Program-made: the position numbers and the translations under genes
Shown: positions 8,896 to 18,181 of the stretch, one piece after another
Layout: each line of letters opens with the position of its first letter
Position numbering within the stretch: the first letter of the stretch is position 1
Notes under the pieces: model-generated
What the model saw: the letters and a program-made list of their open reading frames with translations, nothing else
Told to the model about the DNA's origin: nothing
Database searches by the model: none
Origin: a virus
Reading direction: 5' to 3' (one strand)
Virus record (IMG/VR): IMGVR_UViG_3300042691_023051
Coordinates: 1-44,925 of that record
DNA: 44,925 nt

Positions 8896-11283
8896 ATGGC
8901 TAGAACACAAAAAACCTTATCAAAGCAAAATTTATCGAAGATGCCGGTTCTGATAACAGATACAGGACCGGAATCTTCCTATTTTAATATAAAACAATTA
9001 TCCGGTGTTTTTGCGGGTGGCAAAAATGCGTTTTTAATAACAGGTACCCCACTGTTAAAACCGAATACAGAAGTGTTTGTGGAAATGCTAGACACCAACG
9101 GTAATAGTTTGTACGTAGAAGCTATCAAGGGATTTGTTGAAGCAAAATCCAGATTGGTGGTAATCGAAGTATACGAAGATACACCGGCCGGTACCGCTAT
9201 ATTGAGTGTGGTAGGTACGGCGGTAAAAACCAGAGAAGGCCGACTGTTATCTGCAAAAGAAACATCATCTCCGAATGTTCGTTGGGAAAAAAAGATAATT
9301 ATTGAACCACGTAACAAAAATATTACACCGCTTAGACTAAAAACGACACCCGAACTATTCGTAGAAGAATCCAGAACAAATGTAGTGAATGTAGTACAGG
9401 TAAATAATACTCAAACTAATACATACACACTAACACCACAAATTAAAAATGCTAAGCAACGTGGTTATACTATCGCGTCGTCATTTTCTGCACTATACTT
9501 AAATCCAAAAATAACAGGAAGTTTTACTATAGAAAAACGAAAATATACGTACACTATACCGGCAACAACACCATCGTATGAAGTATTACAAACTGATACC
9601 GCGTCGGTGGATTTACCACTATCCATGTTGAATTCTAGAAAAGCAATGACGGATACTAATATTGTTGGTAATTTATCAAATTCTATAATAAACATAAAAA
9701 CTTTGAAATCGGGTGCGTATACACTAGACGAAGCAATACAAACAGGATCTAATGGAAATACCGCAACGCAGATACAATCTATTATTACAAGTTCTGTGGT
9801 ATTTAATTATGATCAAGTATCTATCTATGAATCATTACCTGAAATAGAATCTTATTTTAAAGTAAAATTGGTAAATCTTGGTACGGTTAGTGGACAGATA
9901 TCTAGAATTAAAACTTCATTTAAACTATCGAATGCCACAAATGAAGATGAATATACATTCGTAGCAGATTCACCACTAATAGTTGCTGAAATGTTGGTAA
10001 CGGGATCAACAATAGTGTACTCCTCAATACGAGATAGATGGATTGGGGAATTTTCGGACACGGTATTTACATTAAGAGATAATTGGTATGGACACGTACT
10101 GACAGGTTCATCAACACCAAACCCAGCATATTACACCTCATCGGTATCAACTTCTACCCAGTTAACATTATTTCCTAGATCTAATCTAATACTAGCCGGT
10201 GCCTTTGTTAGTGGGTCACCAAATAATTGTTTTTTCGGATCAAAAGACAGTTTTCAAGTATTTCCAACATCCGAATATACATTAAAATTTACAGCGGTCG
10301 CAACGGCATCATCACAACCTGACGTATTTTCTGACATGGTACTTGATGTATATGCGGTAGGAACTGCGGTGGTATATTCGGACCCATTAGGACAAAAAAT
10401 AGGAACCGTAACTGCAAAAAACGCAAATATTGCATACTTTCCCGACGTACAATTTAATTTTACTGTTCCAATTGAAGGTGAAATTGGACTACGATTTATA
10501 CCTCGTAGTGGATATTGGCAATACTCATATATTTCTATGAAGGTTGCGGAAGAAACGGGATTTAGTCCAGATGAAACTGTATTTTATATACCAAATAAAA
10601 TTGTAGAAGATTCTATTATTGTTGCACGTGCTGAACTATACGATATCAACAATAATGCGTTCGATTCACTAATATTATCAGCACCAACATATTTTACCGG
10701 TTCACGTAGATATGTACTACGGTCTGGTGACACTATGTCTGGTCGATTGGATGCGCAAGCAGGAATAACCGTAACAGGGTCTACCTACATAGCGAGTGGT
10801 TCGGACGTTTATAGATGGGGACATAAATTATTTAATTACGGACAGTGGTATAGCACCGCGTCGCAGGCATTTACTGTTGCAAATACTCCGTATTCCGCAT
10901 CGGTAACAAGTACGGCATTTGCAAGGGGAATTGATGTAGTTAATGGATCACGATTTGTTGTCGAAAATGATGGACATTATAATTTACAATTTTCCGCACA
11001 ATTAGATAATACAGTAAACAATACAATTGTTTTTGACATCTGGTTTGCGAAAGATCAACAAAATATAACAAATTCCGCAACAAAAGTAGAAGTCACCAAA
11101 CAATCAGGAACCACCGGTAAAACCGTCGCTGCATGGAATTTTATGGAATATTTGACAGCGGGGTCATACATGGAAATACGAATAGCTGCAAATCAAACAA
11201 GTGGACAGTTACTATATGAACCAGCAAATGGGGTACATCCAGGTGTACCTTCGCTAATTGTTACAATGGACCAAATTGCATAG
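8896..11283 (+). CDS. Large virion structural protein with C1q/TNF-like C-terminal head
   Basis: A 795-residue protein starting at ATG after AAGGA. Residues 1-140 form a beta-rich N-terminal domain (TDTGPESSYFNIKQLSGVF onward). The middle 140-590 is Thr/Ser/Tyr-rich. Near residues 610-630 it has YVLRSGDTMSGRLDAQAGI, a phrase common in phage tail-fibre proteins where a shaft repeat begins. The last 140 residues (GRFVVE-like NGSRFVVENDGHYNLQFSAQ, then a WNFMEYLTAGSYMEIRIA) match the jelly-roll pattern of C1q/TNF-like trimeric heads. A fibre, fibre-tip or baseplate-attached adhesin is the best reading, not proven. It has its own promoter-like motif and is followed by the nucleotidyltransferase fusion 9 nt downstream. 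Confidence 0.65.
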   Translation: MARTQKTLSKQNLSKMPVLITDTGPESSYFNIKQLSGVFAGGKNAFLITGTPLLKPNTEVFVEMLDTNGNSLYVEAIKGFVEAKSRLVVIEVYEDTPAGTAILSVVGTAVKTREGRLLSAKETSSPNVRWEKKIIIEPRNKNITPLRLKTTPELFVEESRTNVVNVVQVNNTQTNTYTLTPQIKNAKQRGYTIASSFSALYLNPKITGSFTIEKRKYTYTIPATTPSYEVLQTDTASVDLPLSMLNSRKAMTDTNIVGNLSNSIINIKTLKSGAYTLDEAIQTGSNGNTATQIQSIITSSVVFNYDQVSIYESLPEIESYFKVKLVNLGTVSGQISRIKTSFKLSNATNEDEYTFVADSPLIVAEMLVTGSTIVYSSIRDRWIGEFSDTVFTLRDNWYGHVLTGSSTPNPAYYTSSVSTSTQLTLFPRSNLILAGAFVSGSPNNCFFGSKDSFQVFPTSEYTLKFTAVATASSQPDVFSDMVLDVYAVGTAVVYSDPLGQKIGTVTAKNANIAYFPDVQFNFTVPIEGEIGLRFIPRSGYWQYSYISMKVAEETGFSPDETVFYIPNKIVEDSIIVARAELYDINNNAFDSLILSAPTYFTGSRRYVLRSGDTMSGRLDAQAGITVTGSTYIASGSDVYRWGHKLFNYGQWYSTASQAFTVANTPYSASVTSTAFARGIDVVNGSRFVVENDGHYNLQFSAQLDNTVNNTIVFDIWFAKDQQNITNSATKVEVTKQSGTTGKTVAAWNFMEYLTAGSYMEIRIAANQTSGQLLYEPANGVHPGVPSLIVTMDQIA

Positions 11284-11292
11284 AGATAATGT

Positions 11293-14103
11293 ATGGACAT
11301 AAATGAAAAATTTGAAAAGTTAATAACAGAAAATGAATATGTCGATCAACATAATTTTTTGGTGTCAAAGGTGGCACCTATGTTGGTAATACATCATACG
11401 GATTCATTGGACGAAATTAAAAAGAAAAAACGACTGGCAAAAAAATATATTCGTCATTATGGATATTTCATGCCATTGTATCCACACATTATGAAAACAG
11501 GAACTCCACCAGAAGAACCAGCGACGGACACCTCGGCAGAACCTGCGGTGGCAGAACCATCACCATCCGAAGTGTCGTTCTTTTATCCAGATTCAATTGG
11601 TCCAGAACAAGACGATGAGTTTTTAAATAACGAAGCAATGTCAAGTACAGAACGTATGCGTCGTTATAATCGCCGTCATCCAGAAAAAGTTCGTAGCTAT
11701 TTAAAGAAAACTCAAAAAGATAGAGTTGCTCGTAATCGTGATCGTGCAAAAGCCGTAAAAAAACACGGAAAGGCTAAAATGAAAAATCATGATGTACACC
11801 ATCCAAATGGTGCACAGAATGGAAACTGGAAACTTGCACGTAAAGATCATGGTAGAGATAAAAAGAATGAAAATATAGAATACGTATATTTGTCTGAATT
11901 AATGGAAGGTATGGTACCAAATGGTCCGTGGCAGTTAATATCCGAAGGTGGTGCTGCCGGACACTTAGCACATCCATACGAAGATGATGAATTGACATTT
12001 GCCGACGTTAAAGAAATGATTAAACGTGGTCTTGTCGGAGGACTAGACGCAGAAGCACCGGTCACGGAAAAACTTGATGGACAAAATATTATGTTCACTG
12101 TACGTGATGGACAAGTGGTATTTGCACGTAATAAAAGTCAAGTTAAACAGCAAGGTAAAAACGCATTAGACGCCACAGGATTACGTCAAATGTTTGCTGG
12201 TCGTGGTAACATTGAAAAAGCATTTGGTGGAGCTGCTGACGATTTACAACGAGCTGTTAATGCATTGCCTGAAGAAGAACGTCAGAAGATGTTTGCTGGC
12301 GGATCAAAATTTATGAATGTAGAAATCATCTTTCCAGACACTAAAAATGTTATACCATATGATAAGAGTGTGTTGGTATTCCACGGTACAGTTTCATATG
12401 ACGCCGATGGAAATGAAACTGGTCGTGATATAGAAGATAGTAAACGATTATCTGATGCTATTACTAAAGTAAATGCACAGCAACAACAAACATTTGGAAT
12501 ATCAGGTCCACGAAGTATAAGTTTTAACGATGCGGATACTGCACAAAATATTAATAAACTTAAGATGTATGGTTCGCAAGTTGCGCGATTACAATCCGAA
12601 TTTGACTTAGATGACAAAAATACTATCGAAGATTACAAACGCGCCTGGTGGTCACGAGAAATTGATACTATGGGAGTTGATTGGACGCCGGAAGAAAAGG
12701 AAGGATTAATTTCCAGATGGGCATTGGGTGATAAAAAATTTGGAGTTAAACATATAGAACATCCAGATAAAAAGAAATTTTTTAGAGAATTCGAAGCCAA
12801 CGAATTACCAAAACTCCAGAAAACCGCAACCCGTCCGTTGGAAAGTATTTTTTTACGTGTTGGGGCCGATACATTAAAACGAGTAACAAACTTCTTATCA
12901 GCAAACAATCCACAACTCGCTTCCTCGTTGAAGCAAGAACTTGTTGATACTATAAAGACTATACAAGCAACGGATGATGAAAATAAATTAGCTAAACTAC
13001 AAATACAAATAGAACGATTGGATGATATTGGTATAGAAAATATTATTCCATCCGAAGGTTTGGTGTTCATGTACAATGGAAATCCATATAAGTTTACGGG
13101 TACATTTGCTCCTGTAAATCAAATTTTGGGTACATTGAAGTTTGCTAAAGGAAAAGCAGAAGAAACACCACCGGAACCTGAAAAGTCAAGTCCCGAACCC
13201 GAAACCCCTCCTGTAGAAAAACCAACACAAACGACCGGACAACCTGAAGAACCATTGATTGGTGCTCCAAAAACGGTGGGTATTTTTGCAGGACGATTCC
13301 AACCATTTCACGCCGGGCATTATAGTATCTATCAAGCAATGGTGAAAAAGTTTGGTAAGGATAACGTATACATTGCATCAAGTAATAAGACGGATGCAAC
13401 AAAATCACCATTTGATTTTGCAGATAAAAAACAAATCATGACTAGAATGTTTGACATGCCAGAGGACAAGATAGTACAGGTACAAAATCCATATGCTCCT
13501 AAAGAGATATTGGAAAAACTACCTCCAAATACAATATATGTTACTGCTGTCAGTCAAAAAGATTCAGAACGACTATCCAAAGGAAAATATTTTAAACCTT
13601 ACGAAGAAACTCCAGAAACGGAGAGAAAATCTTTTGGGGATGCTGGATATTACATGATTGCCCCGGAAATGCAACTACAATTACAGGGTAAAAATGTCAG
13701 TGGTACACAAATTCGTTCTATTATGGGAAATCCAAATATAACGGATAGAGCAAAGCAAGAAATATTTACTATGATATATGGTAAATTTGATCAAGATATT
13801 TTCAAAAAAATCACCACCACAGCCACGGAGTCGGAAGAGGCGTTGAAACTAACACAACAACATGGTGGTGAAAAAGCTGCAAAAGCAAAAATAAAACCAA
13901 CAGCAAAAATTACTGCAACGTCACAAGAACCAAAAAAACCAAGAAAACAAGCAAAATCGCAAGAACCAGAGAAGGGTCCAGATAATTATAAACCTGGTGA
14001 AACGTGGACGACCGATGGTGGAAATTTTGGTGGTAAGAATAGTAAAAATTTATTTAAGTATTTTGACACAATAGACAAAGCAAAGAAATTTGCAAAAACA
14101 TAA
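11293..14103 (+). CDS. Ligase-type nucleotidyltransferase fused to NMN-adenylyltransferase-like domain
   Basis: A 936-residue, apparently three-part protein. Residues 1-200 are charged, with a Pro/Glu linker (70-95), a basic RMRRYNRRHPEK stretch and an HHPNG...NGNWKLARKDHGRD segment of unknown role. Residues 220-620 carry ordered covalent nucleotidyltransferase motifs: KLDG (260-263, Lys260 the likely AMP-accepting lysine), FMNVEIIF (motif III-like), VLVFHG (IIIa-like), EGLVF near 589 (IV) and PYKFTG near 600 (V). After a Pro/Glu linker, residues 660-840 form an HxGH-type adenylyl/cytidylyltransferase (GRFQPFHAGH at about 668, VSGTQIRS at about 802). The C-terminal 90 residues are Lys/Pro-rich. 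Both domains appear intact. The reaction is not determinable here; NMN adenylylation or another nucleotide transfer are options. Confidence 0.75.
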   Translation: MDINEKFEKLITENEYVDQHNFLVSKVAPMLVIHHTDSLDEIKKKKRLAKKYIRHYGYFMPLYPHIMKTGTPPEEPATDTSAEPAVAEPSPSEVSFFYPDSIGPEQDDEFLNNEAMSSTERMRRYNRRHPEKVRSYLKKTQKDRVARNRDRAKAVKKHGKAKMKNHDVHHPNGAQNGNWKLARKDHGRDKKNENIEYVYLSELMEGMVPNGPWQLISEGGAAGHLAHPYEDDELTFADVKEMIKRGLVGGLDAEAPVTEKLDGQNIMFTVRDGQVVFARNKSQVKQQGKNALDATGLRQMFAGRGNIEKAFGGAADDLQRAVNALPEEERQKMFAGGSKFMNVEIIFPDTKNVIPYDKSVLVFHGTVSYDADGNETGRDIEDSKRLSDAITKVNAQQQQTFGISGPRSISFNDADTAQNINKLKMYGSQVARLQSEFDLDDKNTIEDYKRAWWSREIDTMGVDWTPEEKEGLISRWALGDKKFGVKHIEHPDKKKFFREFEANELPKLQKTATRPLESIFLRVGADTLKRVTNFLSANNPQLASSLKQELVDTIKTIQATDDENKLAKLQIQIERLDDIGIENIIPSEGLVFMYNGNPYKFTGTFAPVNQILGTLKFAKGKAEETPPEPEKSSPEPETPPVEKPTQTTGQPEEPLIGAPKTVGIFAGRFQPFHAGHYSIYQAMVKKFGKDNVYIASSNKTDATKSPFDFADKKQIMTRMFDMPEDKIVQVQNPYAPKEILEKLPPNTIYVTAVSQKDSERLSKGKYFKPYEETPETERKSFGDAGYYMIAPEMQLQLQGKNVSGTQIRSIMGNPNITDRAKQEIFTMIYGKFDQDIFKKITTTATESEEALKLTQQHGGEKAAKAKIKPTAKITATSQEPKKPRKQAKSQEPEKGPDNYKPGETWTTDGGNFGGKNSKNLFKYFDTIDKAKKFAKT

Positions 14104-14112
14104 GAGGTTTCT

Positions 14113-14700
14113 ATGAGTAGAAATGATGAAGCAGTAAATGATGTTAGAAGAAAAATTGGCGAGGTCATGAAAAAAGATGACAATCGACTTGTGTTCGGTT
14201 GGCGTCCAGAAGAAGTGCAACGTAAGGAAGGTGATGTGTGGGTGGATGCTTACGGAAAAACATGGACGGTTAAGAAGGGTATCAAGCAAACGGTAACTAA
14301 GTTAGATAGTGCGAAGATGCCGTTTTGGTGTCCTAAGTGTAATAGTCCATTGAACCATGCAATACACACCAGAGCATTTAATAAATTTGGATACTGTTAC
14401 AACTGTATTGTAAAAAAGGAATCGGAGTTGAAACAAACCGGTGAATACAAAGATGTATTGCGTGAAAAACATAAACAAAATACAATCGCGTATTTAAAGG
14501 ATAAAATACAAGAATACAAAGATTATCACGAAAATATAACACAACCAGAATTTATTCATGCTGATAACGAAAAAATTCTGATGATAGAAAAGTGGAACGT
14601 GGATTTGACCACAGTAAAGCAAGATTTGTTGGATGAGATACAACGTATGGAAGAACATTTATTAAAAATTGAATCTGGAGAATTCGATGAAACTTCTTGA
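14113..14700 (+). CDS. Zinc-ribbon hypothetical protein
   Basis: A 195-residue protein with AAGAGG 7 nt before the ATG. Residues 25-60 contain GDVWVDAYGKTWTVKKGIKQ. A four-cysteine zinc ribbon follows (Cys73-x-x-Cys76, WCPKCNSPLNH, and Cys95-x-x-Cys98, GYCYNCIVKK). The C-terminal half is helical and highly charged. I recall similar zinc-ribbon proteins next to terminase in T4-like phages, but no function is assigned. A nucleic-acid-binding or packaging accessory role is possible. It overlaps the following gene, whose ATG lies inside its last codons. Confidence 0.6.
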   Translation: MSRNDEAVNDVRRKIGEVMKKDDNRLVFGWRPEEVQRKEGDVWVDAYGKTWTVKKGIKQTVTKLDSAKMPFWCPKCNSPLNHAIHTRAFNKFGYCYNCIVKKESELKQTGEYKDVLREKHKQNTIAYLKDKIQEYKDYHENITQPEFIHADNEKILMIEKWNVDLTTVKQDLLDEIQRMEEHLLKIESGEFDETS

Positions 14701-15346
14701 CAAAGTACTAGAAAAAGTAGCAAATATATTTGCTATTATAGAACGATTGGATGTGATTGGAAAACTGATTATATTGGTTCTACTTGTACTATCGATGTAT
14801 TATTTGAAAAATTGTGGTGGGCAAGAATTGGAAAAAATGAAAGTAGAAGTACAACAAACGAAACAAGAAGCAAATGATTTGAAAGATTCCGTTGTCGCGT
14901 TAACTGATACGGTTAATACGAAGGAAGTTATGATAACAAAACTAACTTTTGAAGTATCGTTAAAAGAAAAGTCACGACTTAATTTAGTAAATCGTCAAAA
15001 ATATCTAGAGTCACGTAGAATAGTAGAAACGGACACCGTTACCATCGTGGCATTACAGGATAGTACGATTGATAATTTAAAAGGACAAATTGCGATAGCG
15101 GATACAATCATCATTGGTAAGGATTCTGTAATCAGCGAACGCGAGAAACAAGTAAACTTATTACGAACGGCTGTACAGGTGCAAGATAGTAGAGCAAACT
15201 TACTGGAATCTCAGTTAGATAAAGTTATGAAGCAACGTGAAAAAGAAACAAAAATTCTTGGATTTATTCCAAAACCAACAAGAAAAGCTGCATTTATTGT
15301 TGGAGCAACAGCTGGAGTAATAACAGGAATTGTCATAGCAAAATGA
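14687..15346 (+). CDS. Membrane-anchored coiled-coil protein, spanin-like
   Basis: I start this 219-residue protein at ATG 14687 (GGAG 6 nt upstream), overlapping the previous gene by 14 nt. A hydrophobic segment at about 25-44 (LIILVLLVLSMYYL) is followed by about 140 residues of coiled coil rich in Lys, Glu, Gln, Asp and Thr. After a KPTRKA basic patch, a second hydrophobic Gly/Ala segment forms the last 18 residues (FIVGATAGVITGIVIAK). An inner-membrane anchor plus periplasmic coiled coil resembles i-spanins (Rz) that fuse membranes at lysis. It is longer than usual, and I see no partner o-spanin or endolysin nearby. Spanin is therefore a tentative call. It abuts terminase with 1 nt between stop and start. 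Confidence 0.5.
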   Translation: MKLLDKVLEKVANIFAIIERLDVIGKLIILVLLVLSMYYLKNCGGQELEKMKVEVQQTKQEANDLKDSVVALTDTVNTKEVMITKLTFEVSLKEKSRLNLVNRQKYLESRRIVETDTVTIVALQDSTIDNLKGQIAIADTIIIGKDSVISEREKQVNLLRTAVQVQDSRANLLESQLDKVMKQREKETKILGFIPKPTRKAAFIVGATAGVITGIVIAK

Positions 15347-15347
15347 T

Positions 15348-16934
15348 ATGAATACAACGGCAGAACAGTTACGAGAAAGAATAAAACAAGAATATAAGAA
15401 GTGTGCAATATCACCTGATTATTTCTTATCAAAATATTGCTTTATCCAACATCCTATTCGGGGTAGAGTATTATTCGACTTATACAAATATCAAAAAGAT
15501 GCATTGTCTGATTTCCAAAACCACGATTACAACATCGTATTGAAAGGACGACAAATTGGTATTTCCACGTTGGTCGCTGGATATTCAATGTGGTTGATGT
15601 TATTTCATAGAGATAAAAATATTCTCGTTATTGCAACGAAACAAGAAACCGCTAAAAACCTCGTAACCAAAGTAAGGTTCATGCATCAGAATCTTCCCGT
15701 GTGGTTACGAGGAGAAATCATAACAGATAATAAATTATCATTACAATTCGTCAATGGGTCACAAATTAAGGCTGTGGCGAGTAGTAAAGATGCTGGTCGT
15801 TCCGAAGCATTGTCATTATTAATTCTGGACGAAGCTGCATTTATTGACGATGCAGACATTATCTGGACCGCTGCATCAAGTACGTTGTCTACTGGTGGTT
15901 GTGCTATATTATTATCAACACCCAACGGTGTTGGTAACTTTTTCCATAAAATGTGGCAACAGGCAGAAACAAAAACTAATAATTTCAATCCTATCCTATT
16001 GGATTGGAGAGTACATCCTGAACGTGACCAAGCTTGGCGTGACCGACAGACTGAACTCATGGGTGAATTACAAGCATCGCAAGAACACGACGCATCATTT
16101 ATTTTTTCCGGTAACACAGTAGTTCCACCGGAAATTATAGAATTTTACAAAACTACGTTTGTACAAGAACCGATTACAAAAGGTGGGTTTGACGGAAATT
16201 TGTGGATATGGGAATACCCACAACCAGGAAAATCATATATCGTGTCCGCCGACGTTTCGAGAGGTGATGGTGAGGACTATTCCGCATTTCACGTAATCGA
16301 TGTAGAACGGTCGGTCCAAGTGGCAGAATATAAGGGTAAGGTAGAAACGAAACAGTTTGGAAATATGCTGGTATCCATTGCTACAGAATATAACGATGCA
16401 TTACTCATTCCCGAAAACAGTTCGATTGGGTGGAACGCAATCCAGCAAGTTATTGACCGGGGATATAAAAATCTATTTTATATGTCCAAAGATTTACAGT
16501 ATGTAGATGTGGAACACCAAATAACTAATAGATACTATCGGGAAGAACGAAACATGGTTCCTGGATTCACCACATCCCAGAGAACCCGTCCATTAGTAAT
16601 CGCACGATTAAAAGAATACATGCTCGATAACAGTTTTACCATTCGGTCGAGTAGAATGTGTGCAGAATTGGAAACGTTTATTTGGAAGAATGGGAAACCA
16701 GAAGCCTTACAGGGATACAATGATGACTTGGTAATGGCGTTGTGTATAGGGTTGTGGGTTAGAGATACCGCTCTTCGGTTGCGCCAGGAGGGTATAGAAT
16801 TGACCAAAATGGCATTGGATAAGACGAAATATAATGTTGAGGGTATGGTATTCACCAACAATGCACCGCTGGTAAATCCATATCAAATGCAAGTTGGACA
16901 AACAACAGAAGATATTAGATGGTTAATAGGATAG
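15348..16934 (+). CDS. terL: Terminase large subunit (T4 gp17-like)
   Basis: A 528-residue packaging motor ATPase-nuclease that docks on the portal and drives DNA into the prohead. The ATPase part has a variant Walker A (LKGRQIGIST, residues 65-74; RQ-x-G-I-S-T rather than GKT, as in many terminases) and Walker B LLILDEAAF at about 157-165. The C-terminal RNase H-like nuclease has Asp in IVSADVSRGDGEDY (about 296-309), an IPENSS strand, and the final acidic pair in YNDDLVMA (about 456). It is shorter than T4 gp17 (610 by memory). No separate small terminase (gp16) is recognisable in the window; a neighbouring small gene could supply it. Confidence 0.93.
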   Translation: MNTTAEQLRERIKQEYKKCAISPDYFLSKYCFIQHPIRGRVLFDLYKYQKDALSDFQNHDYNIVLKGRQIGISTLVAGYSMWLMLFHRDKNILVIATKQETAKNLVTKVRFMHQNLPVWLRGEIITDNKLSLQFVNGSQIKAVASSKDAGRSEALSLLILDEAAFIDDADIIWTAASSTLSTGGCAILLSTPNGVGNFFHKMWQQAETKTNNFNPILLDWRVHPERDQAWRDRQTELMGELQASQEHDASFIFSGNTVVPPEIIEFYKTTFVQEPITKGGFDGNLWIWEYPQPGKSYIVSADVSRGDGEDYSAFHVIDVERSVQVAEYKGKVETKQFGNMLVSIATEYNDALLIPENSSIGWNAIQQVIDRGYKNLFYMSKDLQYVDVEHQITNRYYREERNMVPGFTTSQRTRPLVIARLKEYMLDNSFTIRSSRMCAELETFIWKNGKPEALQGYNDDLVMALCIGLWVRDTALRLRQEGIELTKMALDKTKYNVEGMVFTNNAPLVNPYQMQVGQTTEDIRWLIG

Positions 16935-16937
16935 TAT

Positions 16938-16951
16938 ACTACTTATAATAT
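16938..16951 (+). promoter_or_regulatory. Putative late promoter motif (ACTACTTATAATAT)
   Basis: A variant of the ACTATTTATA motif, located just after terminase and about 25 nt before the first ATG (16973) of the small head-accessory gene run. Confidence 0.4.
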
Positions 16952-16972
16952 AGTGTCGTTGTTGGATTTAAC

Positions 16973-17284
16973 ATGGGTTTAAATATGACTAAACAAGAGC
17001 TTGTCCAGATAATCCGTGAAGAATTAAAATCTGTTCTTCATGAAATTTTAGGTTCAGAAGCAACCGTACAAACACCAGATGCGGAATTGGATGAACGAAC
17101 CGTATCTCGTCGTGAACCACCTCGTAAGATGACCAAGCCACAAATTAAGGGTCGTGATGGTATTGGTAAAAAACTATTAAAAAATAAGAGAGCTGTGTCT
17201 TACTTCAAAAAGAAGTTTGGGGCAGATTGGAAATCATATTTGTACGCATCTGCTACCAATAAAGCAATAGATAAAAATAATTGA
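16973..17284 (+). CDS. Small basic hypothetical head-region protein
   Basis: A 103-residue protein; the ATG at 16973 or the in-frame ATG at 16985 (MTKQELVQIIREELKSVLHE) could start it. From 16985 the first 20 residues form an amphipathic helix ending L-H-E, reminiscent of a prohead-protease site. The remainder is strongly basic (RREPPRKMTKPQIKGRDG, KKLLKNKRAVSYFKKKFG), so DNA binding or internal head location is possible. No family is recognised. It lies between terminase and other small proteins preceding portal. Confidence 0.55.
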   Translation: MGLNMTKQELVQIIREELKSVLHEILGSEATVQTPDAELDERTVSRREPPRKMTKPQIKGRDGIGKKLLKNKRAVSYFKKKFGADWKSYLYASATNKAIDKNN

Positions 17285-17285
17285 T

Positions 17286-17573
17286 ATGAAGTATAGAGAT
17301 TTTTTTCCCGAATTGTTTTGTGAGGGGTGTGGATGTGACCAAAAAACGGAAGAATATCCGTATGGTGGTTACAAAGTTACCCAACGTGATGTGGACGCAG
17401 ACGAACAGTCTGAAACACATTATCCGCACAAACGAAGAGATGCTATGGGTCAGGAAGACGCTGACATTAACAACGACGGAAAGATAGATTTGACGGATAA
17501 GATGTTAAAAGCTAAACGAGACATATATAAGAAATATTTGTTAGCTAAAAAGAAAGGTCAAAAAACATTGTAA
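17286..17573 (+). CDS. Small protein with dockerin/EF-hand-like calcium loop
   Basis: A 95-residue protein starting one base after the previous stop. The N-terminus [17 protein letters not shown] resembles a short capsid-targeting peptide followed by a Cys cluster. Residues 54-80 contain [18 protein letters not shown], with the loop D60-x-N62-x-D64-G-x-I-D68-x-x-D71. This is the dockerin/EF-hand calcium-binding pattern, followed by a helix KMLKAKRD. The same block recurs in the next gene ([11 protein letters not shown]), so the pair shares a duplicated module. Calcium binding is predicted from the pattern; function is unknown. Confidence 0.6.
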   Translation: MKYRDFFPELFCEGCGCDQKTEEYPYGGYKVTQRDVDADEQSETHYPHKRRDAMGQEDADINNDGKIDLTDKMLKAKRDIYKKYLLAKKKGQKTL

Positions 17574-17590
17574 TTTTTGGAGATGTTCGG

Positions 17591-18181
17591 ATGATTAGAT
17601 TAATGGGATTAGTAACAACACCGGCCATTGGTTCGAAACCAGTGGGATCTGTACATGAAGTTACTACAGATACAGATGGTAAATTGGACCAACGTGCACG
17701 TTTAGCTACTACACTTCGTAAAATAAAAGAACGTGGTGGTTTGACGGACGAAGAAAAGAGACATCTCGCTGAAATATTAGAAAAGTTGGACATGGTTGGA
17801 CAAGAAGATTCTGATATTGATAATGACGGTGATGTTGATTCGTCCGACAAATATTTAAAAGCTCGTCGTGATGCTATTGGTAAAAATATAGACGAAGCGT
17901 TACCACAACCTGGTACCGAACAAGATTCTGGTGAAGAAGTTGATGATCATGAAGGTCATATGGCAAAGTCAGACTTATTAGCTATTCACAAACACGCCGC
18001 TGAAATTTACAATATGTTGGGTGAAGATGAAGAGTTGGAGGGTTGGGTTCAAGCAAAAATCACCAAGGCTGCAGAATATATGAACGCGGTATACCACAGC
18101 TTGTCATACAATAAGACGAAACCCGCATCAATTGGAACGGGTATGGGAGCACCGGCGGATAAGTCTGGTGGTAATATATAA
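17591..18181 (+). CDS. Hypothetical protein with dockerin/EF-hand-like loop
   Basis: A 196-residue acidic protein; ATG 17591 has GGAG 9 nt upstream. Residues 70-94 contain [19 protein letters not shown] followed by LKARRD. The loop is D75-x-D77-x-D79-G-x-V-D83-x-x-D86, closely matching the block in the preceding gene. The C-terminal region is helical ([20 protein letters not shown], then [14 protein letters not shown]) and ends in a Gly-rich tail. I recall this [16 protein letters not shown] phrase from head-region proteins of marine T4-like phages; no function is known. The stop overlaps the next start (TAATG). Confidence 0.6.
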   Translation: MIRLMGLVTTPAIGSKPVGSVHEVTTDTDGKLDQRARLATTLRKIKERGGLTDEEKRHLAEILEKLDMVGQEDSDIDNDGDVDSSDKYLKARRDAIGKNIDEALPQPGTEQDSGEEVDDHEGHMAKSDLLAIHKHAAEIYNMLGEDEELEGWVQAKITKAAEYMNAVYHSLSYNKTKPASIGTGMGAPADKSGGNI

